From Serilophus lunatus (taxonomy: Eukaryota; Chordata; Aves; Passeriformes; Eurylaimidae): DNA of 64,000 nt. The number at the start of each line of letters is the position of its first letter. Position 1 is the stretch's first letter. Below are positions 37,121-48,655 of this stretch, piece by piece. Both the position numbers and the translations under genes were made by a program. Under the pieces are notes generated by a model. That model was not told the DNA's origin, did no database searches, and worked only from the letters and a program-made list of their open reading frames with translations. Location of the stretch: contig VXBA01002143.1 in assembly GCA_013399895.1 (NCBI GenBank), forward strand, positions 1,522,012-1,586,011, read 5' to 3'.

Positions 37121-37712
37121 AGAATCACAGAATCATGGAAAGGTAAGGCTGGAAGGGATCTCTGTAGATCATCTCGTTCAAACTCCCTACTCAAGCAGGG
37201 TCATTCTAAGCAGGGTCATTGCACAGGATTGTGTCCACACAGTTCTTGAATATCTCCATGGAAGGAGACTCCACAACTTCTCTGGGCAACTTGTCCCTGT
37301 GCTTGGTTACCCACACAGTAAAGAAGTTCTTCCTCATGTTCAGGTTTCTGCCTGTTGCCCTTTTTCCTGTTGCTGGGCACTATCAAGAAGAGTTTGGCTC
37401 CATCCTCTTGACACCCTTCCTTCAGATATTTGAATAATTGGTAAGTTCCTCTCTCTGTCTTCTCTTCTCAAGGCTGAATAGGCCCAGCTTCCTCAGCCAG
37501 TCTTCAAAAGTGAGATGTTCCAGTCCCCTAATCATGTTTGTTGCCCTCCGCTGGACCTGCTCCAGGAGCTCCGTGTTTCTCTTGTCCTGAGGAGCCCATT
37601 CACAGCACTCCAGATGCCGCCTCACCACAGCCGAGTAGATGGGCAGGATCACCGTCCCCGGACTGCTGGCAATGCTCCTCCTAAGGCATCCCGGGATACC
37701 GTTTGCCTTCTC
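37121..37712 (-). mobile_element. CR1 LINE fragment with remnant of ORF2 C-terminus, minus orientation
   Basis: It starts with AGAATCACAGAATCATGG (reverse of the CR1 tail) and runs for about 590 bp. An open minus frame at 37422-37652 encodes a stretch typical of the CR1 ORF2 C-terminus: LEQVQRRATNMIRGLEHLTF followed by GLFSLEKRRQREELTN. It is a 5'-truncated, inactive copy without endonuclease or reverse-transcriptase catalytic domains. It carries a 17-bp internal tandem repeat (GCAGGGTCATT units near 37194-37220). Confidence 0.92.
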
Positions 37713-38060
37713 GTCCGCAAGGACGCACCGCCGGCACCACCCAGCGAAACAAGCACATCCTTCTGCAACCGGACCCGCTCTCTGAACGGAGCTGCGGCGG
37801 AGGGGTCAGGAAGCGCTGAGCGGGCGAGGCAGAGGCCGTAGCGCGGCAGATGCGGCAGCAGGCTCGGGTCTCCCCGCCGTCCCTGCCCCCGGCGGCCCCC
37901 ACGGGCGCTCCCGGCCGGCACACGGCGGGCGGGGCGGGNGGCGGCGGCCGCGGGCAAGGGATGGATGAGCGGCGGGCACTGAGGGAGCGGGGCCGGGCCT
38001 CGCACGGCCCGCAAGGAGAAAAACTGGGACTGGCCGGAGCTGAGGAGAAGCTGAAGATCT
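37713..38060. promoter_or_regulatory. CpG-rich block between two oppositely oriented CR1 copies
   Basis: About 350 bp of very GC- and CpG-rich sequence (for example 37850-37990), including an unresolved base at 37939. It is bounded by a minus-strand CR1 on the left and a plus-strand CR1 on the right. It looks like a small CpG island. Overlapping frames on both strands carry no recognisable domain. It might be an unannotated promoter or simply GC-rich DNA. Confidence 0.35.
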
Positions 38061-38067
38061 CAGTAAA

Positions 38068-38244
38068 GACGACACTGCAACAGGTTCCCCATAGAAGCTG
38101 TGGATCCCCCCCACCTCCGCACCCATTCAAGTGTGCAGCCGGATCTAGTGGAAGGGTTCCCTGTCCATGGCAGGGGAATTGGAACTAGACGGTCTTTGAG
38201 GTCTCTTGCATTCCAAACCATTCTATGGCTCTGAGATTCTATGG
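38068..38244 (+). mobile_element. CR1 LINE 3' end
   Basis: Sense-oriented CR1 phrases: CACTGCAACAGGTTCCCCAT, GAAGCTGTGGATCCCC, CTAGTGGAAGGGTTCCCTGT, GGAACTAGACGGTC, CATTCCAAACCATTCTATGG, ending in AGATTCTATGG. The sequence right after the tail is shared with a second locus at 42.4-42.77 kb. Confidence 0.88.
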
Positions 38245-38560
38245 CATGCTTTTTCCCTCCATCAGCTTCAACACCAGTTTTCAGCCATGCCTAAGGAGCA
38301 AGGAGCTCCACCTTTTTTGTTAACTTCCACTGTATCATATAGTTTGTGATTTTCAGATCCTTCTGTGGCTCTTCCTGGCAGATTTCACGCTATTATGCAA
38401 ACATTTCCTTTTATTAAACAATGATGCTTTAATAGAGAAGCTTTTCTCATTTTTGTGACTGAAGGTAAAAGCATGAGCACAGGTGCTCTGAAGCTGCAAT
38501 GTCAGAGAAAGATATCACAAGCAAGACAAGATACTTCTCAGAACTCTAGAATGAGATGAT
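38245..38560 (+). repeat. duplicated non-coding segment, copy A
   Basis: This segment aligns in order with 42419-42766. Shared landmarks are CAGTTTTCAGCCAT (38275/42453), AACTTCCACTGTATCAT (38322/42504), TGTGACTGAAGGTAAAAGC (38454/42666) and AGAGAAAGATATCACAAGC (38504/42717). The copies differ by scattered substitutions and indels. Each directly follows a CR1 3' end in the same orientation, so the duplication includes the CR1-flank junction. No coding potential is seen. Confidence 0.85.
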
Positions 38561-38606
38561 TTTTCCTTCCAAGCTAAAACATTCTGTGATTCAATGATTC
38601 TACATC
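38545..38606 (+). mobile_element. short CR1 tail-like remnant
   Basis: The sequence CTAGAATGAGATGATTTTTC then CTTCCAAGCTAAAACATTCT and GTGATTCAATGATTCTAC resembles the last 60 bp of CR1, with ATTCTGTG/ATTCTAC tail units. It sits at the right edge of duplicated copy A and has no counterpart after copy B. Confidence 0.55.
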
Positions 38607-41600
38607 ATGGTTATCTCCTTTGCCTGTGTGAGAGGAGATGGAGAGATTAGTTCCTGTCTCTTGCTGTGGTGGACACACATGCATGTGACACGGGGGACTA
38701 TATCCCACCACCAAGGCGACTCAAGAGCCACCAGCTCTGTCTGATGACCTGGTCATCCTGCAACAGCCATTCTCAATCTTCTGACAACTCTTAGCTGAAG
38801 CTAAGTCACTTTTGAATTTCAGAGTTTGGGGCCTAATTTAGACCTCTGCAGATGGGCACTGGGTCTGCAAGGAGGGACAGCCTTCATTAGCTACAAAAAG
38901 GCACCTCAGAAGAGACTTTGTTAATCAGAAATTTACTAGCGTGTTTATAGCTGATAGTTTGTGAGAAACTGTTCATGGCTGGATGTATACTACTGATCAG
39001 CCCAGCCTCCTAATCACAGATCAGCTACTAACGGAAATAAGAGCAGAATCCCATTATATTAATTGCATCATTTTAATTTGAGAAGCTCTATCAAGCTAAA
39101 TCTTACAGGACCTTCAGGAGTTAGGCTCTGATATAGAAAAACAGTGACCCACATACTTAACTTCTAGCACAAGGGCAGATCTAATGGGATGCAAAATTAG
39201 GCACAGGCCTGAGTGTTTTTTGCCAGGTTCAGGTCTATACAGACTAACACTTCAGAGAAGGTCAACATCTCACAGCCTGTCAGTATCAGTAGGGAGAAGA
39301 ATGGAGTGCTGCTTCCTAATTTTACTGATGCTAATAAACTTCCTACCTGTGTCGAGTAATTTACAGGAAAAACTCCAAGATACTGTCGCTGGGTATCTTA
39401 AGACAGCAGCTGGTCATAGTGTTTGGTTCACTAGAGTTTAATAAGTGAGGTCTCTCAGGGCTGGACAACCCTGGACTGGTTTGGCTGTTCCTGCACCCTC
39501 TCCCTGAGCACCAGGCTCCCCAGGTTTCCTTCACAGTGCTTTCAGTAAATCTGTGTGTCTGTGTGTGTGCATGTTCAGACCTGATACTCAAGCAGTGGTC
39601 TCCCAGCTCTCATCTGAGACACAGGTTAGGTATAGAAAGGGAATTTTGGAAGAAAATGAAAATATCACACTTAAACATGTCAAAAGAAATGTTTCACTTT
39701 TTTATCAAAACAGTTCTGTCAAATTAAAACACACTTTTAAAGTCCTTTATGTTGCAGGATCTGTGCTCTCTGTCACTGGAGAGTTGTAGCTTGATGTTTT
39801 TCGATTAGCACTTCAATTAGTGTAATTGAAAGTCTGCCTGACATGATTGTTGGGTAGTCTTCTCCTCTTCAGCATGTGCTGTTATTTGGGTCTACACTGT
39901 CAGGATACATGATGCTGTTCATGCACGCAGTTCTCTGTATGATCACAACATATGGAAGTCGAAAAGACTTGCTTGAAGTATTAAGTATTTGGGATCTTCA
40001 TCAGATTGGAAAAGTATTAAAGGCATCGGGAATGATTCATTTAGCTGTCTAAATCTCTGCTCTGTGGGTCTAATCTGGACAAACGATAATCAGAGTATAC
40101 TCTAGGAACAAGCAAAAGAATTCAGGTTTCACATCTTCTATATTTAAGACTAGCCTTAAATATGTAACTGCCTGTTTAAACACCAAAACTCTGCTACTTG
40201 CAAATGAAATAATGATTCTGAAATGATTGCAGCCTGAAATTGTTCTTTAAAAGGCATCGCGTTCATAAATGTGCAGGCAAAATAGTAATATAAATAATAT
40301 AAATAGTCCAGAAAATAAGTAGTCCAGAAAATATACAAGGCAGGCATTTGTATCTTTGTCAAAACATCTGAGAGAGCATAAGGAAAATTCTGTAATCCTC
40401 CTGTGAATCTCTCCCTCCATACTAGATTGAAAATTAAAAAAAAAAACACACAAAAAATGAAAGTGGAAGGAAAAGTCAAGACAAATACATTGACCAAGGA
40501 AGAACAGGGATCAGTTATGTTTACTAAAATAAAGCTACTTTAGTTTCCTGCTACTGTCCAGTAAGAACCGAGCACAAACTGCTGTGCTAGATCATTTTAG
40601 ATCCTCTTTTTACATATGACATTTGCCTGACTGCACTAACTACTCCAGCTCAAATTACTGCATCCCTGCCCTGTATATCTACACCTGCTAATCCAGGGAG
40701 CTTTGTAGGAGCTTAGTTGCAGCCGTCAGCATGAGGATGCTACACAGGGCTCTGACGCGCGGCTCCAGAGGAGGAAGAGCCGAGCTGGCAGTGCTGGTTC
40801 CTGACACCACGCACGTGCTCTGAGATAGAGGGGAACCAAGAACCCCATCAGCATATAGCCTGACTTCTGACCTAAAACCTGTCACATCCTCCAAGGTGGC
40901 TTGTGTCTCGTGCCCACCAAAATACCCCGCACTCAGGGATCCTCAGCTTTCATTAGGACAGTGCACTCAGTAAGGGACCTGTTGAGAGGAATGTCATAGT
41001 TTGCTCTCGCTGCCAAGCCATGAGGAATATCTGAAAGTTGGCCACAGGCTGGCATCTGGTGGTCTAATCTTCTCTTGGGTACAACTCCTTTTGGAGTGCA
41101 TGGTGTTGTACAGCTGGCAGCTGTACAAGTCAGTCCAAAGTCATCTTTGATGAACTCAGAGAGGAAGGGTCAAGCTGGAGCCATGCCCTGGTTTTTGAGA
41201 TCCTCCTTATCCATAGTGCCAAATAAAATGCACCTGAAGAAGAAACCTCTTCACCTGCCTGTGGACAGCCTGTCTCCCACAGGAAGGTAGTGGTTCACAC
41301 TTTCCCTGTAGCACTAGAGAAAGCCACACACCTACCTCCTAGAGTTTACACTAGAAACCAGACATTGTATATACTGTGCACCCTCTTTGCTCATTCCTTT
41401 TACCCTCAGACCTTTCTGCCATGCCCTCCACCCAGTCACCCCCAGGTCCTACTTGCCAGGAGGTGGGAAGCCCATTAGCAGGCAAGGATGGAAACAGGAG
41501 CACATCCCATGGAATGACTCCCTGCTCTCAGGGGAGAACTGACCTCTGCAAGCTGGCACACCATGGCAGGGGCAAGATTATAAATATGAGTGAACCCATC

Positions 41601-42139
41601 AGCCCTTTATGGAAGACATGACCCAGGCTGCAGCTCAGGGGTGCTGCCAGGTGGTGCTTAGCTAGAAGCCTCAGGTTAGAAATAAAAGCCAGCTGACCCC
41701 AGGCTTGGAGAGACACAGCTACTGTTTTTTCCTCCAGGAAATTGTTGGCTGCATGTTTTAGAGTGTGTTGGGCTTTTTTTTTTTTTTTNNNNNNNNNNNN
41801 NNNNNNNNNNNNNNNNNNNNNNTTTTTTTTTCCTATCCCAGGACAGAGCTGGTGCAAGAGGCTGCTGCTGAGGTCTCTTTCTTGTAGCAGGGCTTCTCTG
41901 AGCATTCAGCCTATCCAGATGCATCCTCAGTCTGTGCTTCCTGGCCAGTGCTCTGTCCCAGGATGAGAAGACTCTTCATAAAGACAAGCCAAGTGTGCAT
42001 GGCCATTTCTAAGGAGAGGGGAAAAAAGACTCAAAAGGATCTTCAAAATGTTTCCTCTGCCCAAAATCTGCTCACCACACAAATTATGGGTAGTGGCTAA
42101 TTTTCACTAAGGCAGAGGCATTTTTTCAGTAAGTCAGAG
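38607..42139. other. intergenic spacer with assembly gap
   Basis: About 3.5 kb without a recognisable gene. Between 40700 and 40830 a short GC-richer patch keeps a few CpGs. A run of 34 Ns lies at 41789-41822. Confidence 0.5.
41789..41822. other. assembly gap (34 N) inside a poly(T) run
   Basis: Unresolved bases flanked by T runs on both sides (41774-41788 and 41823-41830). This is probably a homopolymer the assembly could not traverse, so the true length is unknown. Confidence 0.95.
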
Positions 42140-42418
42140 ATTTTTCACAAGGTGATGGGACAAAGGATAATGGCTTGAAACTGAAAGACAGTAGGTTTAA
42201 ATTAGATATTAGAAAGAAGTTCTTTACTATGAGAGTGATGAGGCACAGAGACAGGTTGCCCAGAGAAGTTGTGGATGCCTCATTCCTGGAAGTGTTCAAG
42301 ATCAGGCTGGGTGGGACTTTGATCACCCTTGTCTAGTGGAGGGTGTCCCTGTCCATGCTGGGAGGCTTGGAACTAGATGATCATTAAGGTCTCTTGCAAC
42401 CCAAACTGTGTGTTTCTA
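42140..42418 (+). mobile_element. CR1 LINE 3' end
   Basis: Sense CR1 phrases: GGTTTAAATTAGATATTAGA, AAGAAGTTCTTTACTATGAG, AGGTTGCCCAGAGAAGTTGT, CCTGGAAGTGTTCAAGATC, GGAACTAGATGATCATTAAG and CTTGCAACCCAAACTGTG. It is longer at the 5' side than the related CR1 at 38068 and immediately precedes duplicated copy B. Confidence 0.9.
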
Positions 42419-42766
42419 CAACATGCTTCTTCCCACTGTCATTTTCAACAGCAGTTTTCAGCCATCCATGAATAAGATGAGGCAGAGTCTCCATCTCTTT
42501 GCTAACTTCCACTGTATCATCATATGGTTTGTGATTTTTAAATTCTTCTCTGGCTCTTCATGGCAGGTTTCATGCTATTATCAAATATTTCAGCTTCCAT
42601 TTTCAAACAGGCATTTTAATAGAGGCTCTTTTTTGACTTTTCAGATATAGTTTCTTTTCTTTCTTTTGTGACTGAAGGTAAAAGCTTGAGTACAGGCACC
42701 CTGAAGCTGCTATGCCAGAGAAAGATATCACAAGCAAGACACTTCTCAGATCTTCAAACTTCTAGG
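42419..42766 (+). repeat. duplicated non-coding segment, copy B
   Basis: Partner of 38245-38560 at an offset of about 4.2 kb in direct orientation. It has an extra stretch of about 30 bp (TTTTTTGACTTTTCAGATAT region near 42630) relative to copy A, and lacks the CR1-like tail that follows copy A. Confidence 0.85.
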
Positions 42767-45700
42767 CTGGCTTGATAATCCAGGGGAAGTGGATACCTGA
42801 TTCATTACTTCTGAATTCTTGGGGACACTGTGTAACTGCAACCCAGATACAAGGATGCCAATATCCATGGTGAGTTTGCTCCCAGTATGGCTTATTCACA
42901 TCTAAGAATTTGAAATAAAAATTAGCCTGGCAATAAAAATAAAGTAAAGCATGTCCAGAGTATGCATAAAGGACTGCCTGTAAGACATCAATACTGTCTG
43001 GAAAGCTATTCACCTCAGAAATGCAAGTGCCTGACAGGTGGCAACAAACTTTTTAGAGAGACCCATAACTGTCCCAGACTGTACAATATCCAGTTAGAGA
43101 AGGAGGTAAAAATGGAGTAGAAATTCAAGAGCAGCAAATCCTCTCTGTCTCCTTTAATTAAGGAGTGCACTAAGCTTATCTGGCTCGTCATCCAAAAGGA
43201 ATGAGGTTCCTAGTGGCACAATGAGCTCACCCCAGTGCTTCCCAACTTGCCAGCTGCACCCCAACAGACATCGTGGTCCAGGCGGGCGAGGGGGAAGGTT
43301 TTGAAGGAGACCACAGGGTGCCAGGAGCAAAGGAGAGTTGAGCTGCCACTCCAGTGCAACAGGTGTAAATCCGCTGGGAACAGCTCCGTCAGCAGCAGCA
43401 GGCGCCACGCCACTAAATTAAACACCCCTCCAATCATCAAGATGTTATTAAATACGCTGATGCTCTCATGGCTTGGAGAAACCCGAGGTGCATGTGTCAC
43501 CCCAGACCTGTCCACCCCAATCCTGCCTGCTGCAGGATCCTTCTTTTAGACCCTGGCCCCAGAGGGGTGGGTGGAAGCAGCGCTGGTGGTTGGTGCGTGC
43601 ATGGGTGCGTGCTGGCAGAGACACAGACATTTACTTGGACATACTGATCATGGCCAGAGCTGGCAGCAGTCCAGCAATCTCATCTCCTCCAAGAAAAAGG
43701 CTCCCTCCAAGAAAAGGGGCTGATGGAAATGGCCAGACTGTATGTGCCTTAAGGTTTTCCAGAAGGGAACATAATGGTGTCAGATCATGTACTTTATTTC
43801 TTTTACTTTATTGATAGTAAGATTTCTTTTACTTTCCTAGTAATAACTGTATTATTATGATATTATAATAATTGCTCAGTCTTCACCAATCACACCCCTG
43901 CTCTTCAGGGACCATCTTTAGGACACACTTTGCACCCGCTCGGGGCTTGGCTGTGGATAACTGGGCTTTCACGGAGATCTCAGCATGTCTCACAGGAGTT
44001 CCTCATGCCCAGTTCCTCATGTCTCTGAACCACCTCTCCTGAAAACATGGTCAGCTGCAGTTGCAACCCCTTCTCCAGCTCTCCAGCATGCCAAAACCTT
44101 CAGGATCCCAGACCTGGCCTAGGCTTCCTGCCTGCTTAAAGCACTAATCCCTATCAGCCTGGTGTCTAAACATCTTGCAGCATCATATCATCCCTGGACC
44201 TTGCTAGCACGGTTCAGATGGAGAATTCAGAAACAGAAAGCTTTTTCCAAAGCCCTGTGGGAAGCCTGGGATTGTGGAAAACTTGAACATCCATCTCCTA
44301 TCCCCAGCCACCACCTGAACTTCCTGAAGCATCTTTACCTCAGAGGGGAGATTATGTCCCTGTCTCAGGGGCAACTGATTTAACTCATCAGTTGTGGCAT
44401 CTCAGCAGAGGAAGGTGACATAAAACAGAGTGGGGTGGCAATGATATGTTGGTTGTTTTCTGGAGTTTTTCTGAAGTAAGGTGCATTAGAGGTATCTAGA
44501 GGGGGAGCTGGGGAGAAGGAAGAAAGGGGAATGAACTAAACCACCAAAAACCCTTTCATCAGTCAGCTTAAAATTGCAATGCAGGGATCTGCACTGACAC
44601 CATCATGATTTTAGGAGCTCATACATCAAAAAAAGTTTTTTGAAGACCCTATTGCCAGATGCACATTAGACCCCTTCTTGTTCCCAGGTCTGGCAAAAGA
44701 AGTGAGCAGGAGCCCACTGCAGGCAGCAACATGGCCAGGTCTCTGCATATGCTGCTTTGTACAGTGTGATTGGAATAGTTCTGGATCACAGCTGGAGGAC
44801 CCAAAGTCATCGTGATTACCAGCAAAACAGAGATTTTACTAACCAGCCTGTGGCTGCCACATGCAGAAAATTCTCCCATCCCACTGGGATGCCCCCCAGG
44901 GAGCCCCTCCTCCCTTTCCAGAGGGTGTTGCATCTGGATAAGTAGTACCCTGCTCCCACAGGTTGGCAGTGTTCCCACCCCAGCTGGGAAGGATAGGCTG
45001 GTCACTGTCTCTGTATCCTGCTGCAAACTACCTGACACCCTCTACAGTCCACCTGATGGGTCCCCAACCACCACAACAGGTTGCCCTCACATGCCCCTTG
45101 TCAGAACTCTGCATGAAGCAGCAGCCTTGTCTCCTTCCAGAATTTCTTCTAATGTTTTTCATCTTCAGTTTCTTTCTCCTTCCCACCTATTCCCATACAT
45201 GTCGATGGATCCAGTTCCATTTGGCCACAGTTAAATCCTTTCTTGCTCTGTAGGTATTATTAGCTCATTAGGAGGTAACTATCCAAATTCTTCTGGGACA
45301 GTCTTGGTTTCAATCTTTTAAAGTACTTTTTGACCAACTCCCAGAGACAGAGGTGCAGTGATCCCCATAAGGTGGCACAGAGCACCTTTACTCTGGAGGA
45401 CACAATGTCTAAAAAAGATTTTAAAGAAGTGTTTGTCTGTGCTGTGCTCGATTTTCTTGATCAAAACTAATGTCTGTATGTTATACAACAGAAAGGTTTA
45501 TAGTATCTTCTTATTACACGGCAGGTCTCAGGACATCTCAACCAAAATATACAAAGTGTTGTCAAGTGCTGCAAAGATGTCTGGCAGTTTGCAACAGGAA
45601 AAAAGGGAGGGAATATCAATGATACAGTTTCTCTGCCTCGTACTTGCCATCACTGGTGTGACTGCATTGGAATATAGGCAATGTAAAATACCTTTCAGAT

Positions 45701-48517
45701 CTGAAGGAAAGGGAGAAAGAACTAGGTTTTCTCACACTGCATAGCTTTTCTCAGGACGATGGCAATCCCCCTGGTCTTTTTAGAAAGGTTCAGTGTGTCT
45801 CTGAGGCTTCCACCCTCATGACAGCAGCGTGCTGCAAGTCACTACCAGCTGTGACCTTGCTTGACTAGCTGGTGGCAAAAGGCATATTTTCTGAATACTC
45901 ATATCTTGCAAAACATACAAGGTCTTAGAAGCTTGAAAAAGAGATTAGCTAAACCAGAACCTTAAATCCTGAAGCCCTGGAAAAAAGGCTCACCGAAGCA
46001 TTTGGATCAGCGGTGGCTGGGGACCTCTTTTACTGTTTGACATACAAAGGACAGTGAAGGTGAGAGCGCAACTGCAGCATCCAGGAGAGAGCAGCAGCAA
46101 GTGTATGTCCTTAATTTATAATACAAGTAAGGAATTTTTTATTTATCCTACGTATCACCCTGCCTTTCTGGAAATCTGATTTGAAGAACTGAAGTTGTAC
46201 TGTTCTCAGCACTGTTGTTGGCTACCTATCCTCACAAAATTTATAGAAACAAAGTAAAATCCTACTTGAATGAATGTCAGGGATGGTTTTGTGACCTAAA
46301 TCCCTGCAGACAGGATTTTGCTCTATGAATGAGCCCAAAGAGCCTAGAATAGTGGATAGATCAACAGCAAGCTTTTCCTCTTAAATATCTCTTTCTTTGC
46401 CTGAAGTTTCAGCGCCAATTCTGAAGGTTGTTTGAACAACATGGGCACCTGTCCAGGTGGACAGGCACTGAGATCTACCATCTCATTTCTCAGAAAGCTT
46501 TCAGGGAAACGTCTCTGGAATGGTTAGCCAGGGAAAAGCATTGTACTAGTTTCTCAAGGCAGGAGTAAGAGATGCAGTAACAGAATGGATGAAGGAGTCA
46601 GTGGTTAAGTAGCCAGAATTGGCAGGTTGAGCCTTGCAGTCAACTTATATCAGAAACTAACAGATGTCAGCTTTGCCAAGAAATGAGTTGAAAGACAAGT
46701 GTCCCAGGACACATATGGGCCATATCATTCCCTTGTATGACACTGCTCACAGAAACAGATGTGTTTCAGTCATGGGAAGCTAAATGGGATCAGGAAGACA
46801 CTGAACTATGCAGAAAGATAGCACAATATTTATAGTGAACTGGTGAGTGAAAAATCCAAGATTTACAGAGAAATAAATGAAATATCTTTGTTCCCCTCAT
46901 CCTTTCCTCCAATAGGGAACTGCTGTTGCTCCTGTCTTATGGGAGAGGATCTGACAAACAGAGAAACCTTATGTCAGTGTCCTGTAGAAACAGGCCTTCA
47001 ATAAAACTCAGGTTCCCCAAAGGCATGTGGTCTGCACACTGGACTTTTCTTGACTGCAAGCCTGCCCAAAAACTCCGAATTTAAAATGTTATCTGAGAGT
47101 GGATAGACAAGCTTTGAATTTCCAAGATTTGCTTCTGGAGCTGAGATGAGCACATTTGCAGTGTGCTGCTGTCAACACCCAGAGAGATGATGAAGAGAAA
47201 GACAGAATACTTAGGGCCTTTGTCAGGTTGTGGAAGCCTCAGTCCCAGCCCTGCTCTTCCTCAGGGGAAAAAAAACAAAGCAGCTCTGTTCAGGCTCAAG
47301 TATTTGACTGCTGTTCTGAACATCCCCAAACACATGAATCCAGGATTTCATATCTGTATTGCCAGGGCTGCAAAAGGAACATTTGCTTTGACTAAAGTTT
47401 ATTGCAATTAAGAATTTCAAGTGATTGAGGCAGTTGTTCAGATTTTGAGGAATTCATCCTCACTTCTGTCTTGGTGAACAAGGTGTCTTGAATTTCATGT
47501 AGATGCAGATAGACCTGGCAGACCACCAAAAATGTCCGCTAGATTTAGCCCTGGCAGTCCTGCTGAAGTTCTGAGTGGAGACACAAAGGGATGTGATGTG
47601 ACAGCACCACACCTGGTGTCAGTCTGCTGGAGGAATTCCCTTTGATACAGAGGTGAAGCCTAACAATCACAAATTTTTGCTACTCATGCCACAAGCAATG
47701 AACTAGAAGCATCTGGGGTTAACGAGACAACAACTTTTGTGAATAGAAAACATTTTGTTTCTCCAGAAAAAAAAAAACGTAAATGAAAATTGGATTGTAT
47801 CTATTTTTAGACAAATTAATAAGTTATTCAGACTATAGAGAAAGCACCTCTAAAATAGCTTGAGCAGTGTGAAAGTGGAACAATTGCTCAAGATCTACAA
47901 GAATAAAGAAGGTCAGGAGCTTCATAAGTGAATTTTTGAAGTAGTTATGAAAGTTTCATTTTTACAGCCCTGTCTGGAGTGTGCCTGCTTTAAAACATAT
48001 TGAGATGCCAGCAGAAGCCTGCTCCTGCACCCCAAATCCATAGGGTCTTTCAAGGGCAACCAACCAGCATAATGTATGCCTAACCATCCCAGGAGCTCAG
48101 TTCTGTGTTTTACACCCTATACATTCAGCAAAAGCCTAGCCAGCTACTGCCACCCACTGTGACATAAATCGTGTGTCTCCCACTGAAAGCAACCAGATTT
48201 ATCCACGTTTGTCACATCTCTGTCTAAAAATTACTGCCCCTGAAGGGTGCCTCTGTAGGAGGTTGTTTTGAAGGCTGTCTTGCTTTGGCTTTTACCCTGA
48301 TTCCTCAGGTTTTGTCATTAGTACTTTAAGTTGCCAGCAAATGTTGAACTTCTGAAAAGGCATGAGGAGGCATTGGAAATGAGACAGATTTGGAAACTGT
48401 TGCTCACAGAGTTTCATTCAGTATTTTGTGGACTGTTCAAGTTGGAATTGAAAGCTGAGAGGGATGTGTGCTCCTAAATCACCCAGGAGATGGGTGTAAT
48501 CTGCTCAGGGAAATGTT
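42767..48517. other. intergenic spacer, nothing recognised
   Basis: About 5.7 kb of unique-looking sequence. It contains small tandem duplications near 43685-43720 (CTCCAAGAAAA units) and 43998-44030 (GTTCCTCATG units) and an AT-rich patch at 43840-43875. Open frames up to 140 codons at 44649-45234 overlap on opposite strands and show no known domain. Confidence 0.5.
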
Positions 48518-48655
48518 TTAGTCCCCATCCCTGGAAGTATTTAAAAGATGTATAGATGTGATGCTTAGGGACATGGTTTAGTGGTGGACTTGGCAGTGCT
48601 GGGTTAATGATTGAACTCAATAATTTTAGTGGTCTTTCACAACATAAACGGTTCT
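48518..48655 (+). mobile_element. CR1 LINE 3' end (short)
   Basis: Sense phrases CCCATCCCTGGAAGTATTTA, GATGCTTAGGGACATGGTTT, TAGTGGTGGACTTGGCAGTG and GGTCTTTCACAACATAAACG mark the last 140 bp of a CR1 copy; the tail hexamers have decayed to GGTTCTGATTCTGG. Confidence 0.9.

Noticed and set aside
37422..37652. 76-codon minus frame with a protein-like sequence
   Set aside because: It is not a host gene: it is the C-terminal remnant of CR1 ORF2 and is reported as part of that mobile element.
44649..45234. Overlapping 129- and 140-codon frames on opposite strands
   Set aside because: Both cannot be coding as read, neither resembles a known family, and composition is that of ordinary spacer.
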